A DNA stretch of 32,736 nucleotides, taken from assembly GCA_902603095.1 (NCBI GenBank), contig CACKTS010000012.1, positions 1 to 32,736 of the forward strand, given 5' to 3'. The notes beneath the pieces are model-generated. The model was not told the origin of the DNA. It was given only the letters and a program-made list of their open reading frames with translations, and did not search any database. This document shows, piece after piece, positions 17,415 through 25,358 of this stretch; the stretch's first letter is position 1, and each line of letters opens with the position of its first letter. Source of the DNA: an uncultured Alphaproteobacteria bacterium (GTDB taxonomy: Bacteria > Pseudomonadota > Alphaproteobacteria > HIMB59 > GCA-002718135). The translations under genes were made by a program, and so were the position numbers.

Positions 17415-17431
17415 TTTCTTAATTTAAGAAA
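17415..17431. promoter_or_regulatory. 17-bp palindrome in the M32 leader
   Basis: TTTCTTAA-T-TTAAGAAA is a perfect inverted repeat with 8-bp arms and one central base, ending 21 bp before the M32 ATG. It could be a second operator overlapping the leader or a chance AT-rich palindrome. The intergenic region 17394-17559 contains this plus the two sites listed below and nothing else recognised. Confidence 0.35.
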
Positions 17432-17441
17432 TAGATAAATT

Positions 17442-17457
17442 ATCATTTTAGTGGTGA
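17442..17457 (-). promoter_or_regulatory. Putative operator copy A (M32 operon side)
   Basis: Read on the minus strand this is TCACCACTAAAATGAT, agreeing with copy B in 13 of 16 positions. It lies 48 bp upstream of the M32 start, and copy B lies at almost the same distance from the plus-strand operon, so the divergent promoter region is a near mirror image. Confidence 0.5.
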
Positions 17458-17497
17458 TAATTTTGCAATATATTTTTTGGTTGTAGCTTACTTTTAA

Positions 17498-17513
17498 TCA
17501 TCACTAAAGTGAC
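17498..17513 (+). promoter_or_regulatory. Putative operator copy B (plus-strand operon side)
   Basis: TCATCACTAAAGTGAC contains the perfect inverted repeat TCACT-AA-AGTGA at 17501-17512. It lies 46 bp upstream of the GTG start of the first DUF4438 gene. The two half sites on adjacent DNA faces are the pattern expected for a dimeric repressor or activator; the regulator is not in the window. Confidence 0.6.
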
Positions 17514-17559
17514 AATTTTGTTATTTTTTATTTAAATTAAACAAGTTATTTCTAAAAGT

Positions 17560-18423
17560 GTGATTTCAAATATTAAAACTAATGAAAAACAACTTATAAA
17601 GATGTCTATTGGTGGATATGCAACCCAACCATCTTTCAAAAACCCAGGCTACATACCTAACAATGATGGTCAGGCTGTAATTTATCCTGGGATGTTTGGA
17701 GTTGTTAATAATGTAAAAGTTGGAGACAAAGCATTTGGCTGGGCTGGAGACCACATAGAGCCAGGTGTTTCTATTGATTCAGAAAATTTAAATGAACATT
17801 TTGCATTACATTATTTAGTTTGTACTGGAAATCAGGCTATAGTAAGATCTGGAGAAGCTAAGGGAAGTATTGGAATTGTTACAGGAGAGCATGCACGTAA
17901 TTTAGTTCATTTTAATCAAAAAATACTTAACAAAATATGTATTGGTGATCAAATTGATATAATAACACATGGTAGGGGTTTAAAGTTATTAGATTTTCCA
18001 AATATAGAATTAAAAAAAATTGATCCTAAACTTTTGAAATCTATGACTCTAAAAGTAGTAAATAAAAAACTCATAGTTGATGTAGCAATTGAATTACCAA
18101 TAAGGATAATGGGTTCAGGAGCTGAACTAAATTCTGAATATGTTGATCAAGATCTTATGTCAGGAGATAGAAACTTAATGAAAAAATTAAAAATAGATCA
18201 AATGCGATTAGGAGACTTAATAGTCATTAATCATGCTGACCATAGATGGGGGAGATCATATAAAAAAAATCATATAAGTATAGCTATTTGCATTCATGGC
18301 GACTCAGTAATGACAGGTCATGGACCAGGCATCATGACGATCATGACTGGTCATAAAAAAGATTTAGGATGGAAAATAAACAAAAAAGCAAATATTAAAA
18401 ATTTATTAAAAATAAAATTATGA
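17560..18423 (+). CDS. DUF4438 domain-containing protein (copy 1)
   Basis: 287 residues. NNVKVGDKAFGWAGDHIEPGVSI matches the conserved DUF4438 core, and SIGIVTGEHARNLVHF and GHGPGIMTIMTGHK are other conserved segments (GHGPG near the C-terminus). The family has structures (a Thermotoga member) but no assigned function. I start it at GTG 17560 because its first residues (SNIKTNEKQLIKMSI) align with the start of the next gene, its tandem paralogue; the inner ATG at 17602 would cut this. It overlaps copy 2 by 4 bp (ATGA). It is the first gene of the long plus-strand catabolic operon, just downstream of operator copy B. Confidence 0.85.
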   Translation: MISNIKTNEKQLIKMSIGGYATQPSFKNPGYIPNNDGQAVIYPGMFGVVNNVKVGDKAFGWAGDHIEPGVSIDSENLNEHFALHYLVCTGNQAIVRSGEAKGSIGIVTGEHARNLVHFNQKILNKICIGDQIDIITHGRGLKLLDFPNIELKKIDPKLLKSMTLKVVNKKLIVDVAIELPIRIMGSGAELNSEYVDQDLMSGDRNLMKKLKIDQMRLGDLIVINHADHRWGRSYKKNHISIAICIHGDSVMTGHGPGIMTIMTGHKKDLGWKINKKANIKNLLKIKL

Positions 18424-19298
18424 ATATTAAAACAAATGAAAAATTATTGGTAAATGTAAGTGTGATGGGATCTGTATGTCAGCCTAATTTTCAAGGTCTA
18501 CCTGCCGAACCTTATCGACTAGATGCCAGTGGAAACCCCTTTCTTTTACCAAGCTGGGGATCAATAGTTCATAATGTTTCTGTTGGTGATTCAGCATTTG
18601 GGTGGGAAGCCGATTGTATACATCCAGGAGTGTCAATTAAATATCCCAATGAAGGAGGTAATCGAGGATTAAATATTTTATCCTGTGTTGGTAATGAAGC
18701 AACTATTATGAATGGTGAGGCTAAGAATGCTAAAGGGGTTGTAACAGGAAAATCCGGTCGATTTTCAGAACAAGTAATTATACATTTCCCAAAAAAAATC
18801 AGAGAGAAGATTTCAATTAATGACAAGATTCTAATCAAATCAATTGGTGTTGGTTTAAAAATAAATAACTTTGAAGATGTATTTTGTAAAAGTTTATCTC
18901 CTCAACTTTTTAATCAAATGAACATAAAAAATAAAAGTAACAAAATGATAATACCAGTTACCAATATAATTCCTGAACATCTTATTGGCGCAGGGTCGGG
19001 CTTAACTAGTGAATCTGGCTCACTTCACATACAAACAACTGATAGCTCTGAAATGAAGAAATATAAATTAGATAAATTAAAGCTTGGAGATATCATTTAT
19101 ATAGAGAATTATGATAGTAGCTACCAACATGGTTTTTTAAGAAATGCTTGGGCTGTTGGCATTATTGGACAAACTAATGGGCCTCGAGCTGGTTATGGAC
19201 CAGGTATAACGATTTTAATGTCTTCAAAAAAAAATAATGCAAAAGCAAAGTTAGAGTCTCGAGCTAATATTATTAATTATATAAAATTTATTAAGTAA
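18420..19298 (+). CDS. DUF4438 domain-containing protein (copy 2)
   Basis: 292 residues and clearly paralogous to the preceding gene: MNIKTNEKLLVNVSVMGSVCQPNF, HNVSVGDSAFGWEADCIHPGVSI, AKGVVTGKSGRF, and a closing GYGPGITILMSS where copy 1 has GHGPGIMTIMTG. The two are substantially diverged, so this is an old duplication and the products may form a heteromer. Substitutions between copies include GWAGDH to GWEADC, which alters a likely pocket or metal-site histidine. The 4-bp overlap suggests coupled, near-equal synthesis. Confidence 0.85.
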   Translation: MNIKTNEKLLVNVSVMGSVCQPNFQGLPAEPYRLDASGNPFLLPSWGSIVHNVSVGDSAFGWEADCIHPGVSIKYPNEGGNRGLNILSCVGNEATIMNGEAKNAKGVVTGKSGRFSEQVIIHFPKKIREKISINDKILIKSIGVGLKINNFEDVFCKSLSPQLFNQMNIKNKSNKMIIPVTNIIPEHLIGAGSGLTSESGSLHIQTTDSSEMKKYKLDKLKLGDIIYIENYDSSYQHGFLRNAWAVGIIGQTNGPRAGYGPGITILMSSKKNNAKAKLESRANIINYIKFIK

Positions 19299-19302
19299 AG
19301 TT

Positions 19303-20361
19303 ATGACCGATATCAAAATGACTTCGGTAAATTTTAAGAATTTAAAAGAATTCGTGTTTAATTCTTTTATTGCAATGGGTTTAAATAAAATTGATGCAGA
19401 GATTTTTTCTGATGCTCTCATGTTTTCAGAGCTCAGATTTCATTCTGGCCAGGGTCAAGGGGTACAAAGAATAACAACCTATTACAAAAGAATTAAAAAT
19501 AAAGAAGTTAATGTCAATTCAGAATATGAAATTATAAAAGAGAGTTCATCACTTGCTTTAGTTGATGCAAAAAATGGAATCGGCACTGTTCAAGCTTCAA
19601 AATGTATGGAAATTGCAATTAATAAAGCAAAAAAAGAAGGCATAGGTAAAGTTATAATAAAAAATTCAACACATTTTGGGTCAAGTTCAGTTCATGCTGT
19701 AAAAGCAAGCAAAGAAAATTGCATAGGTGTAGTTTATACAAATGCTGGTCCTGAAATGGCTCCTTGGGGATCTAAAAGTGGAGGAGTAGGAACAAACCCA
19801 TGGGGAATATCATGTCCAACTGGAAAAGGTTTTCCTCTTATTCTTGATATTGCTCTTACTACAGCTGGTAAAGGAATGATGAGATGGCATGAAAGAGAAA
19901 ATAAGCCAATGCCAAATGATTGGGCACTTACAAAGGATGGACATGAAACAACAAATCCCTCAGAAGCTATGGATGGCTTTCTACTTGGTATAGGACAATA
20001 TAAAGGATATGGATTATCTTTTATGACTGACGTTTTAACAGGTGTAATTAGTGGCGGTGGGTATGGCTTAATGCCTTATTCTGATCCAAAAAAATTAGAT
20101 GTATCTCATTCTTTAACAGCAATTAATATTGATTGGTTTATGGAGATTACTGAATTTTATAAACGGATAGATGATTTTGTTGATACAATTAAAAAACTTC
20201 CACTTAGACCAGATTTTGATGAAATCTTTGTTCCAGGAGAAATAGAAAATAAAAGAGTTGAAGAAAAAATGAAGTTCGGGATTCCTCTTGATAATGAGGT
20301 TTTGTTATCATTTGAAGAACTTGCGCATAATTTAGGAATAGAAAAGTTAAATTTAAATTAA
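19303..20361 (+). CDS. LDH2-type (malate/lactate/ureidoglycolate-like) dehydrogenase
   Basis: 352 residues. Family features are the cofactor region around KNSTHFGSSSVHAVKAS, NPWGISCPTGKGFPLILDIALTTAGKG and IGQYKGYGLSFMTDVLTGVISG. This non-Rossmann NAD(P)H-dependent family reduces or oxidises 2-oxo/2-hydroxy acids and cyclic imines (malate, ureidoglycolate, piperideine carboxylate). Oddly the motif that should read R-x-x-x-S-H-G is RFHSGQGQG (45-53), so the usual catalytic Ser-His pair looks displaced or absent. It lies 4 bp after the second DUF4438 gene. Confidence 0.88.
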   Translation: MTDIKMTSVNFKNLKEFVFNSFIAMGLNKIDAEIFSDALMFSELRFHSGQGQGVQRITTYYKRIKNKEVNVNSEYEIIKESSSLALVDAKNGIGTVQASKCMEIAINKAKKEGIGKVIIKNSTHFGSSSVHAVKASKENCIGVVYTNAGPEMAPWGSKSGGVGTNPWGISCPTGKGFPLILDIALTTAGKGMMRWHERENKPMPNDWALTKDGHETTNPSEAMDGFLLGIGQYKGYGLSFMTDVLTGVISGGGYGLMPYSDPKKLDVSHSLTAINIDWFMEITEFYKRIDDFVDTIKKLPLRPDFDEIFVPGEIENKRVEEKMKFGIPLDNEVLLSFEELAHNLGIEKLNLN

Positions 20362-21530
20362 TGAGTAAAGAAAATAAAATTTCCCCACTAAGTGAAAACT
20401 TTTACCAAAGTACTAGAAAAAAATTACTAAATTTAATACATGAAAAAAACCTAGATGGTTTTTTAGTTACAAATCCTGCAAATATTTTTTATTTCACTGG
20501 TTTTTTTTATGTTACTAATGAAAGACCTTCTGGTTTCTTTTTGTCAAAAAATAATAAAAGTAAATTGTTTATTCCTTTGCTTGAAAAAGAAAATGCAGAG
20601 AATGTTAATATTGATGAAGTAAATATTTACGAAGAATTTCCTGGGGAAATTAACCCGTATTCTTTTATGGCAAACAATCTCTCTGAAAATAATATAGGTA
20701 CTGATATAAAAAATGTTGATATTTTAAATTTGCTCAAAAACAAATTTAATAAACTAGATCTTAATACTGGTTTAGAAAATTTTAGATTTGAAAAACTTGA
20801 TGAGGAAATTAAACTAATCTTTAAGGCATCTAAATATGCTGATTTGGCACTAGAGAATTTAAAAGAAAATGCAAAAGAATTGATTAATAAACATGTTGAT
20901 GAAAGAACACTTGTTAAAATATGTACTGAGTTTGCGAAAAAACAGATGTTAAAAGAATTATCCAGTGAATTCGATGAGACACCTTGCAATGTTGTAGCCA
21001 CAATTCATTCTGGACCAAGAGGAGCATTTCCACATGGAAAATCTCTAAGTAGAGTTCCAAAAAAAAATGAAACACTTATTTGTGGTGTGGGTGCTTGTGT
21101 TGGAGGATTGTACGCTGAGTCAGGGGTAACATTTATTTTAGGTGAACCAAATAAAGATCAAGAAAATATTATCAAAGCAATGAAAAAAGTAAATGATGTA
21201 GCTGTGGAAAATCTCAAAGAAGGAAATGTGTGCGAAGAAGTAAATAAAGCTGCATCTGAAGTGTATCGCGAATATAAGTTAACTAACTATGTTAGGCATA
21301 GAATTGGTCATGGTATGGGTTTTGAAGGACATGAAGCTCCCTGGTTATCTCCAGGTGATAAAACTAAACTTAAAGAGAATATGGTTTTTTCTAATGAGCC
21401 AGGAATTTATCGACCAAATATAGATGGTTATCGAACAATAAGTTCTATGATAGTTGGAAAAAGTAGAGGAACACAAATATCAAACTTTTTAGATAAAAGT
21501 ATTGATAATAGGATTATTAACTTAAACTGA
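20361..21530 (+). CDS. M24 (pita-bread) family hydrolase lacking canonical metal ligands
   Basis: 389 residues with the M24B layout: an N-terminal creatinase-like domain (about 1-145; LDGFLVTNPANIFYFTGF) and a C-terminal pita-bread domain. His317 (GHGMGFEGHEAP) and Glu346 (SNEPGIY) remain, but the other ligands are changed: the first Asp is Gly242 (LICGVGA), the second Asp is Glu253 (YAESGVT), and the last Glu is Ile360 (GYRTISS). This resembles metal-free relatives such as creatinase and ectoine hydrolase (DoeA/EutD) rather than an aminopeptidase. The 1-bp overlap with the LDH2 gene indicates coupling. Specificity is unknown. Confidence 0.88.
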   Translation: MSKENKISPLSENFYQSTRKKLLNLIHEKNLDGFLVTNPANIFYFTGFFYVTNERPSGFFLSKNNKSKLFIPLLEKENAENVNIDEVNIYEEFPGEINPYSFMANNLSENNIGTDIKNVDILNLLKNKFNKLDLNTGLENFRFEKLDEEIKLIFKASKYADLALENLKENAKELINKHVDERTLVKICTEFAKKQMLKELSSEFDETPCNVVATIHSGPRGAFPHGKSLSRVPKKNETLICGVGACVGGLYAESGVTFILGEPNKDQENIIKAMKKVNDVAVENLKEGNVCEEVNKAASEVYREYKLTNYVRHRIGHGMGFEGHEAPWLSPGDKTKLKENMVFSNEPGIYRPNIDGYRTISSMIVGKSRGTQISNFLDKSIDNRIINLN

Positions 21531-21539
21531 GGAAGAAAA

Positions 21540-22775
21540 ATGCCAGAAGCTGCACCGTGGAAATTTAGAAAAATACTCCGACCTATATTTGAAACAAATA
21601 AAGAAAATATTTTATTCAAACTTAGAATAATTGAACCTAAAACTCTTGAAGTCATTGAAAATGGATTTGTAGAGATAGAAGATGGAAAAATAATTAAGGT
21701 TGGCGAACAGTCTCAGTTAGGTAAGGAAATAAAAAACAAAAAAATAATTGAACTTAAAGACCACACCTTACTACCAGGCTTAATGAACTCTCATGCACAT
21801 CTTGCTTGGGATGGAACGCATGATTTAGCACAACAATCAATGGATGATGCTGTAGAAATATCTGCATATAAGTCATGTGCAAATATGTTAAAGTCTCTTA
21901 GAGCTGGTGTTACTTTAGTAAGAGATCTTGGTATGAACAAAACTAACATTTTTGCAAAACAAGCTATAGAACAAGGTATCTATCCTGGCCCAAGACTTAA
22001 AATTTGTGGTGAAGCTATAGTTCAGACTGCTGGACATACATATTGGTGTTGTAGAGAGGCATCAGGAGCTGATGAAATGAGAAGAGCAGTGAGAGAGCAG
22101 GTTGGAGCTGGCGCAGACTTAATCAAAATCATGGCATGTCATGACACTCTTGAATTTACTGACGATGAATTATCGGCTGTTATTGATGAAACTCATAGAA
22201 ATGGACTTTATATTACAGCTCATGCAACTTTTAATGATGCGATTAGTAGAGTTGTTGATTTTGGAATTGATTGTATTGAACATGGAGGGCCAATGACAGA
22301 ATCAACTATTGAAAAAGTTGCTAAGAGAAATATTCCTATTTGTACAACCTTTTCTCCAGTTGTAATGCAAAGTAATGCTGAAATAGCAAGAAAGTATAAT
22401 ATTCCGGAGTGGAAAATAGAGGAAAGACAAAAAATAGTTAAAGATAAATCAAGATTTGACTCTTTAGTTAAAGCCAGTGAAGCGGGTATTCAAATTATAT
22501 TTGGAACTGATGCAGGATCTCCGGTAGTCCCTCATGATGCTATAGTTCCAGAAATGAAATTCATGATTGATCTTGGTGTAGTAAGAAATAATCTAGATGC
22601 TATTCAATCAGCTACATACCGAGCTGCAAAAGTAAATAAAATGGATGATAAGATTGGATCTATTGAAGTTGGTAAAGAAGCTGATTTAATTGTAGTTGAA
22701 GGTAAACCTGATCAAAACATTGATGATTTATCAAATATTAGGCAAGTTTATATAAGTGGTAATAGATTAATATAA
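21540..22775 (+). CDS. Metal-dependent amidohydrolase (prolidase/imidazolonepropionase-like)
   Basis: 411 residues in the amidohydrolase superfamily. Visible metal-centre residues are HAH (85, 87), the carboxylated-type Lys196 (ADLIKIMA), His228 (ITAHAT), His248 (CIEHGG) and Asp324 (IIFGTDAG), with the small N-terminal beta domain. The subgroup is close to bacterial Xaa-Pro/Xaa-Arg dipeptidases (Met_dep_hydrolase_A, Sgx-type) and to imidazolonepropionase; both open amide or cyclic amide bonds. It starts at ATG 21540 behind a good Shine-Dalgarno (GAGGAA at 21530-21535), so it may be translated independently. It overlaps the aminotransferase gene by 1 bp. Confidence 0.9.
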   Translation: MPEAAPWKFRKILRPIFETNKENILFKLRIIEPKTLEVIENGFVEIEDGKIIKVGEQSQLGKEIKNKKIIELKDHTLLPGLMNSHAHLAWDGTHDLAQQSMDDAVEISAYKSCANMLKSLRAGVTLVRDLGMNKTNIFAKQAIEQGIYPGPRLKICGEAIVQTAGHTYWCCREASGADEMRRAVREQVGAGADLIKIMACHDTLEFTDDELSAVIDETHRNGLYITAHATFNDAISRVVDFGIDCIEHGGPMTESTIEKVAKRNIPICTTFSPVVMQSNAEIARKYNIPEWKIEERQKIVKDKSRFDSLVKASEAGIQIIFGTDAGSPVVPHDAIVPEMKFMIDLGVVRNNLDAIQSATYRAAKVNKMDDKIGSIEVGKEADLIVVEGKPDQNIDDLSNIRQVYISGNRLI

Positions 22776-23935
22776 TGACAATTATTTTTGATAAATCAAA
22801 AAAAATATCTCTAGATGATGAATCGTTTAGATCAGAATTATTAGCTATAGCTTCTAAAATAAAGGATGTAATACCTTTAGGAAGAGGAGATCCTGATTTT
22901 CATACGCCTAAACATATAGTTGAGGCTGCAAAGAGAGCTTTGGATGACAATAAACATCATTACACTCCACCAAATGGTTTACCTGAATTAAGAATAGCTA
23001 TTTCAAAAAATTTACAAGAAAAATATAATTTAACTTACGATGAGAATGAAATTGTTGTTACCGCAGGAGTGCAAGAGAGTATTGCTTTAGCCATGCTAAG
23101 CTTACTTGAGACTGGAGATGAAGTACTTATAACTTCCCCTAGATTTACAACTTATGATTTGAATGTCAGAATGTGCAATGCTAAACCTATACCAATACCT
23201 ACTTATGAAAAAAATAATTTTTCTTTAATGCCAAATATTATTGAAGAAAAAATTAATGATAAAACTAAATTAATAGTTCTTGTCTCACCAAACAATCCTA
23301 CTGGGGCAGTTACACCACCAGAAAATATAAAAAAAATTGCTCAGATTGCGATAAAGCATAATTTAATAGTCATCGCAGATGAAATTTATGCTGATTTAAT
23401 TTATGAAAATCATGAACATTTATCAATTGGAACTCTTGAAAACATGAAAGAGCGAACACTTACTTTAAATGGGTTCTCAAAAACTTATGCAATGACAGGA
23501 TGGAGAATTGGATACGTTGCAGGACCACAAGATATAATAAATAAAATGTCAGAGATTAGACATTCATTATCAATTAATTCTTGTACTTTCTCTCAATTTG
23601 GAGCTTTAGCTGCCTTAGAGGGTCCTCAAGATGAAATTATTAAAATGAAAGATGAGTATAATATAAGAAGAAAATTTTGTATGAAAGCCTTAGATGATAT
23701 TGGTTTCTCATATGGTGATCCAGGTGGTGCTTTTTACATTTATACTAATGTATCAAATTCAGGTTTAGCAGCTTCTGATTTTTGTAAAAAATTATTAGAA
23801 AAAACTGGTGTTTTGCTATTCCCAGGTACACTATTTGGTGATGAAGAAGATAAATATATTCGTCTATCTTATTTACAACCAATAAATAAAATACAAGAAT
23901 CAATGAATAGGATAAAAAAATTTATAAATGAGTAA
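22775..23935 (+). CDS. PLP-dependent aminotransferase, class I/II (second copy)
   Basis: 386 residues with PLP lysine Lys236 (TLNGFSKTYAMTGWRIGY), NPTGAV at 174-179 and Asp202/Tyr205 (ADEIYADL). Residue numbers of the active site are identical to those of the aminotransferase at 14693-15856 and the two align without gaps through residue 250, although many positions differ, for example GGQEAM versus GVQESI. So two paralogues sit in the two arms of the regulon, probably for different amino donors or consecutive steps. Overlaps the preceding gene by 1 bp and the following gene by 8 bp. Confidence 0.93.
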   Translation: MTIIFDKSKKISLDDESFRSELLAIASKIKDVIPLGRGDPDFHTPKHIVEAAKRALDDNKHHYTPPNGLPELRIAISKNLQEKYNLTYDENEIVVTAGVQESIALAMLSLLETGDEVLITSPRFTTYDLNVRMCNAKPIPIPTYEKNNFSLMPNIIEEKINDKTKLIVLVSPNNPTGAVTPPENIKKIAQIAIKHNLIVIADEIYADLIYENHEHLSIGTLENMKERTLTLNGFSKTYAMTGWRIGYVAGPQDIINKMSEIRHSLSINSCTFSQFGALAALEGPQDEIIKMKDEYNIRRKFCMKALDDIGFSYGDPGGAFYIYTNVSNSGLAASDFCKKLLEKTGVLLFPGTLFGDEEDKYIRLSYLQPINKIQESMNRIKKFINE

Positions 23936-25358
23936 AGAAATAAATAATAAATTTGCTGGCATTCAAATAAGTCCAATTTCTTTTATCGATGAAGGAGTTG
24001 ATAATGTTCTAGACACACTTCAAAATAGGGTTGGAATTAATGTACTTCTTATTGGCACCGTTTCATGGTTGGGATTAAAATCTGGTCGATCTGTATCTTG
24101 GAAAATAGATGGGTGGCCAGATCATGGCATCCCTGAACCTTTTGCTATGAAAGGTGGTGCATATTTTGATCCAGACCCAAAATTTTATAACAAAACATTC
24201 ATTAAAAATTTTAAAGCTCAAGATAAAGAAATGGTTAATAATGATATTTTAAAAATGGTTATACCTAAGGCTAAAGAGCGAGGTATGAAAGTTTTCATAG
24301 AACTAATGGAGCCATTTTTCAATTACGCGGGTCATGGTTCTTCGACAGGTGTAGACATTCCAAATCTAGTTCAGTGTATGGAAGTAGATGTTTTTGGAAA
24401 AATAAGCTCCTCTCCGTCAACTAGCAATTTAGATTATAGAAATTGGATACTTTCAATGATTGAAGATCAAGTAGCTAATTATGATATTGATGGCGTTATG
24501 TGGTGTAATGAAAGATATTCGCCACTTGATCAATTATTTCAGGGAAATGCGCCAGGAGATTTTTCAAATCAATTTTTATTAGAGGCTAGTCAAAATAATT
24601 TAAACATTCCAAAAATAAAAGACTCATTAAAATATATTTATGATTTTTTTAGTGAGGTACGTAATGGGAAAAAATTTGTAGATGGTAACTTTATAGAGTT
24701 CTTTAGACATTTATTTGAAAAACCAGAAATTCTAGAATGGGAAAAATTTTGGCTTCAACGTAATAAAGATTTGGATAAAGAAATCTATGGTTTAGTTAAA
24801 TGGGTAAATCCTAAATTATCTTTTGGTCTAAATGTTTGGAACAGAAATCATTTTAATATAATTAGAAAAATTCAATGGCCTTGGAAAGAACAAGTTGAGT
24901 ATTCAGATTGGGTCAAGCCAATTACTTATCAGCATCAATCTGGTGAAATATTTCAAAGAGAAATTGATATTTTTGGTAACACAATTCTAGACGATTTATC
25001 AAGCTCTGAATTAACTAAAGTTTTTGCAAAGATACTTGGTATTAATGAATCAAGTCTTGAAAATCTTACTCAGAGAGGACTAGATCCTGATACTTATATC
25101 TATACTCAGTGCAAAGATGCTGTTAGAGGAGTTGATGGTGGATCTAAAGTGTATATGGGAATTGGAATTGATGCACCAAGGTCATCCAAGGATCAGGCAA
25201 TATGTACGCCTGATATAGCCTACAGATCAATATTAGCAACTTACAAAGCTGGTGGTGAAGGTTTTGTTCTTTCTCCAAATTATTCCTCAATGAAATTATC
25301 TAATCTTGATGGAGTTGCCAAAGCTCTAAAAGAATTAAAAATATTTAAAAATGAATAA
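23928..25358 (+). CDS. Uncharacterised TIM-barrel-like protein
   Basis: 476 residues, no signal peptide. I recognise no named family with certainty. Short strand-helix units such as VLLIGTVSWLGL, KVFIELMEPFFNY, YDIDGVMWCNERYSP and KVYMGIGIDAPRS suggest a (beta/alpha)8 barrel, with acidic residues at strand ends (Glu/Asp in MEPF, DGVMWCNE) where glycosidases and similar hydrolases have catalytic acids. The end, GEGFVLSPNYSSMKLSNLDGVAKALKEL, resembles a conserved C-terminus of hypothetical barrel proteins found with amidohydrolases and oxidoreductases in environmental genomes. It overlaps genes on both sides (8 bp each), so it is a firm member of the operon. Confidence 0.8.
   Translation: MSKEINNKFAGIQISPISFIDEGVDNVLDTLQNRVGINVLLIGTVSWLGLKSGRSVSWKIDGWPDHGIPEPFAMKGGAYFDPDPKFYNKTFIKNFKAQDKEMVNNDILKMVIPKAKERGMKVFIELMEPFFNYAGHGSSTGVDIPNLVQCMEVDVFGKISSSPSTSNLDYRNWILSMIEDQVANYDIDGVMWCNERYSPLDQLFQGNAPGDFSNQFLLEASQNNLNIPKIKDSLKYIYDFFSEVRNGKKFVDGNFIEFFRHLFEKPEILEWEKFWLQRNKDLDKEIYGLVKWVNPKLSFGLNVWNRNHFNIIRKIQWPWKEQVEYSDWVKPITYQHQSGEIFQREIDIFGNTILDDLSSSELTKVFAKILGINESSLENLTQRGLDPDTYIYTQCKDAVRGVDGGSKVYMGIGIDAPRSSKDQAICTPDIAYRSILATYKAGGEGFVLSPNYSSMKLSNLDGVAKALKELKIFKNE

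Noticed and set aside
20361-21530. Annotating the M24 gene as an Xaa-Pro aminopeptidase (pepP/pepQ).
   Set aside because: Three canonical metal-ligand positions are changed, so the name would imply an unsupported activity.
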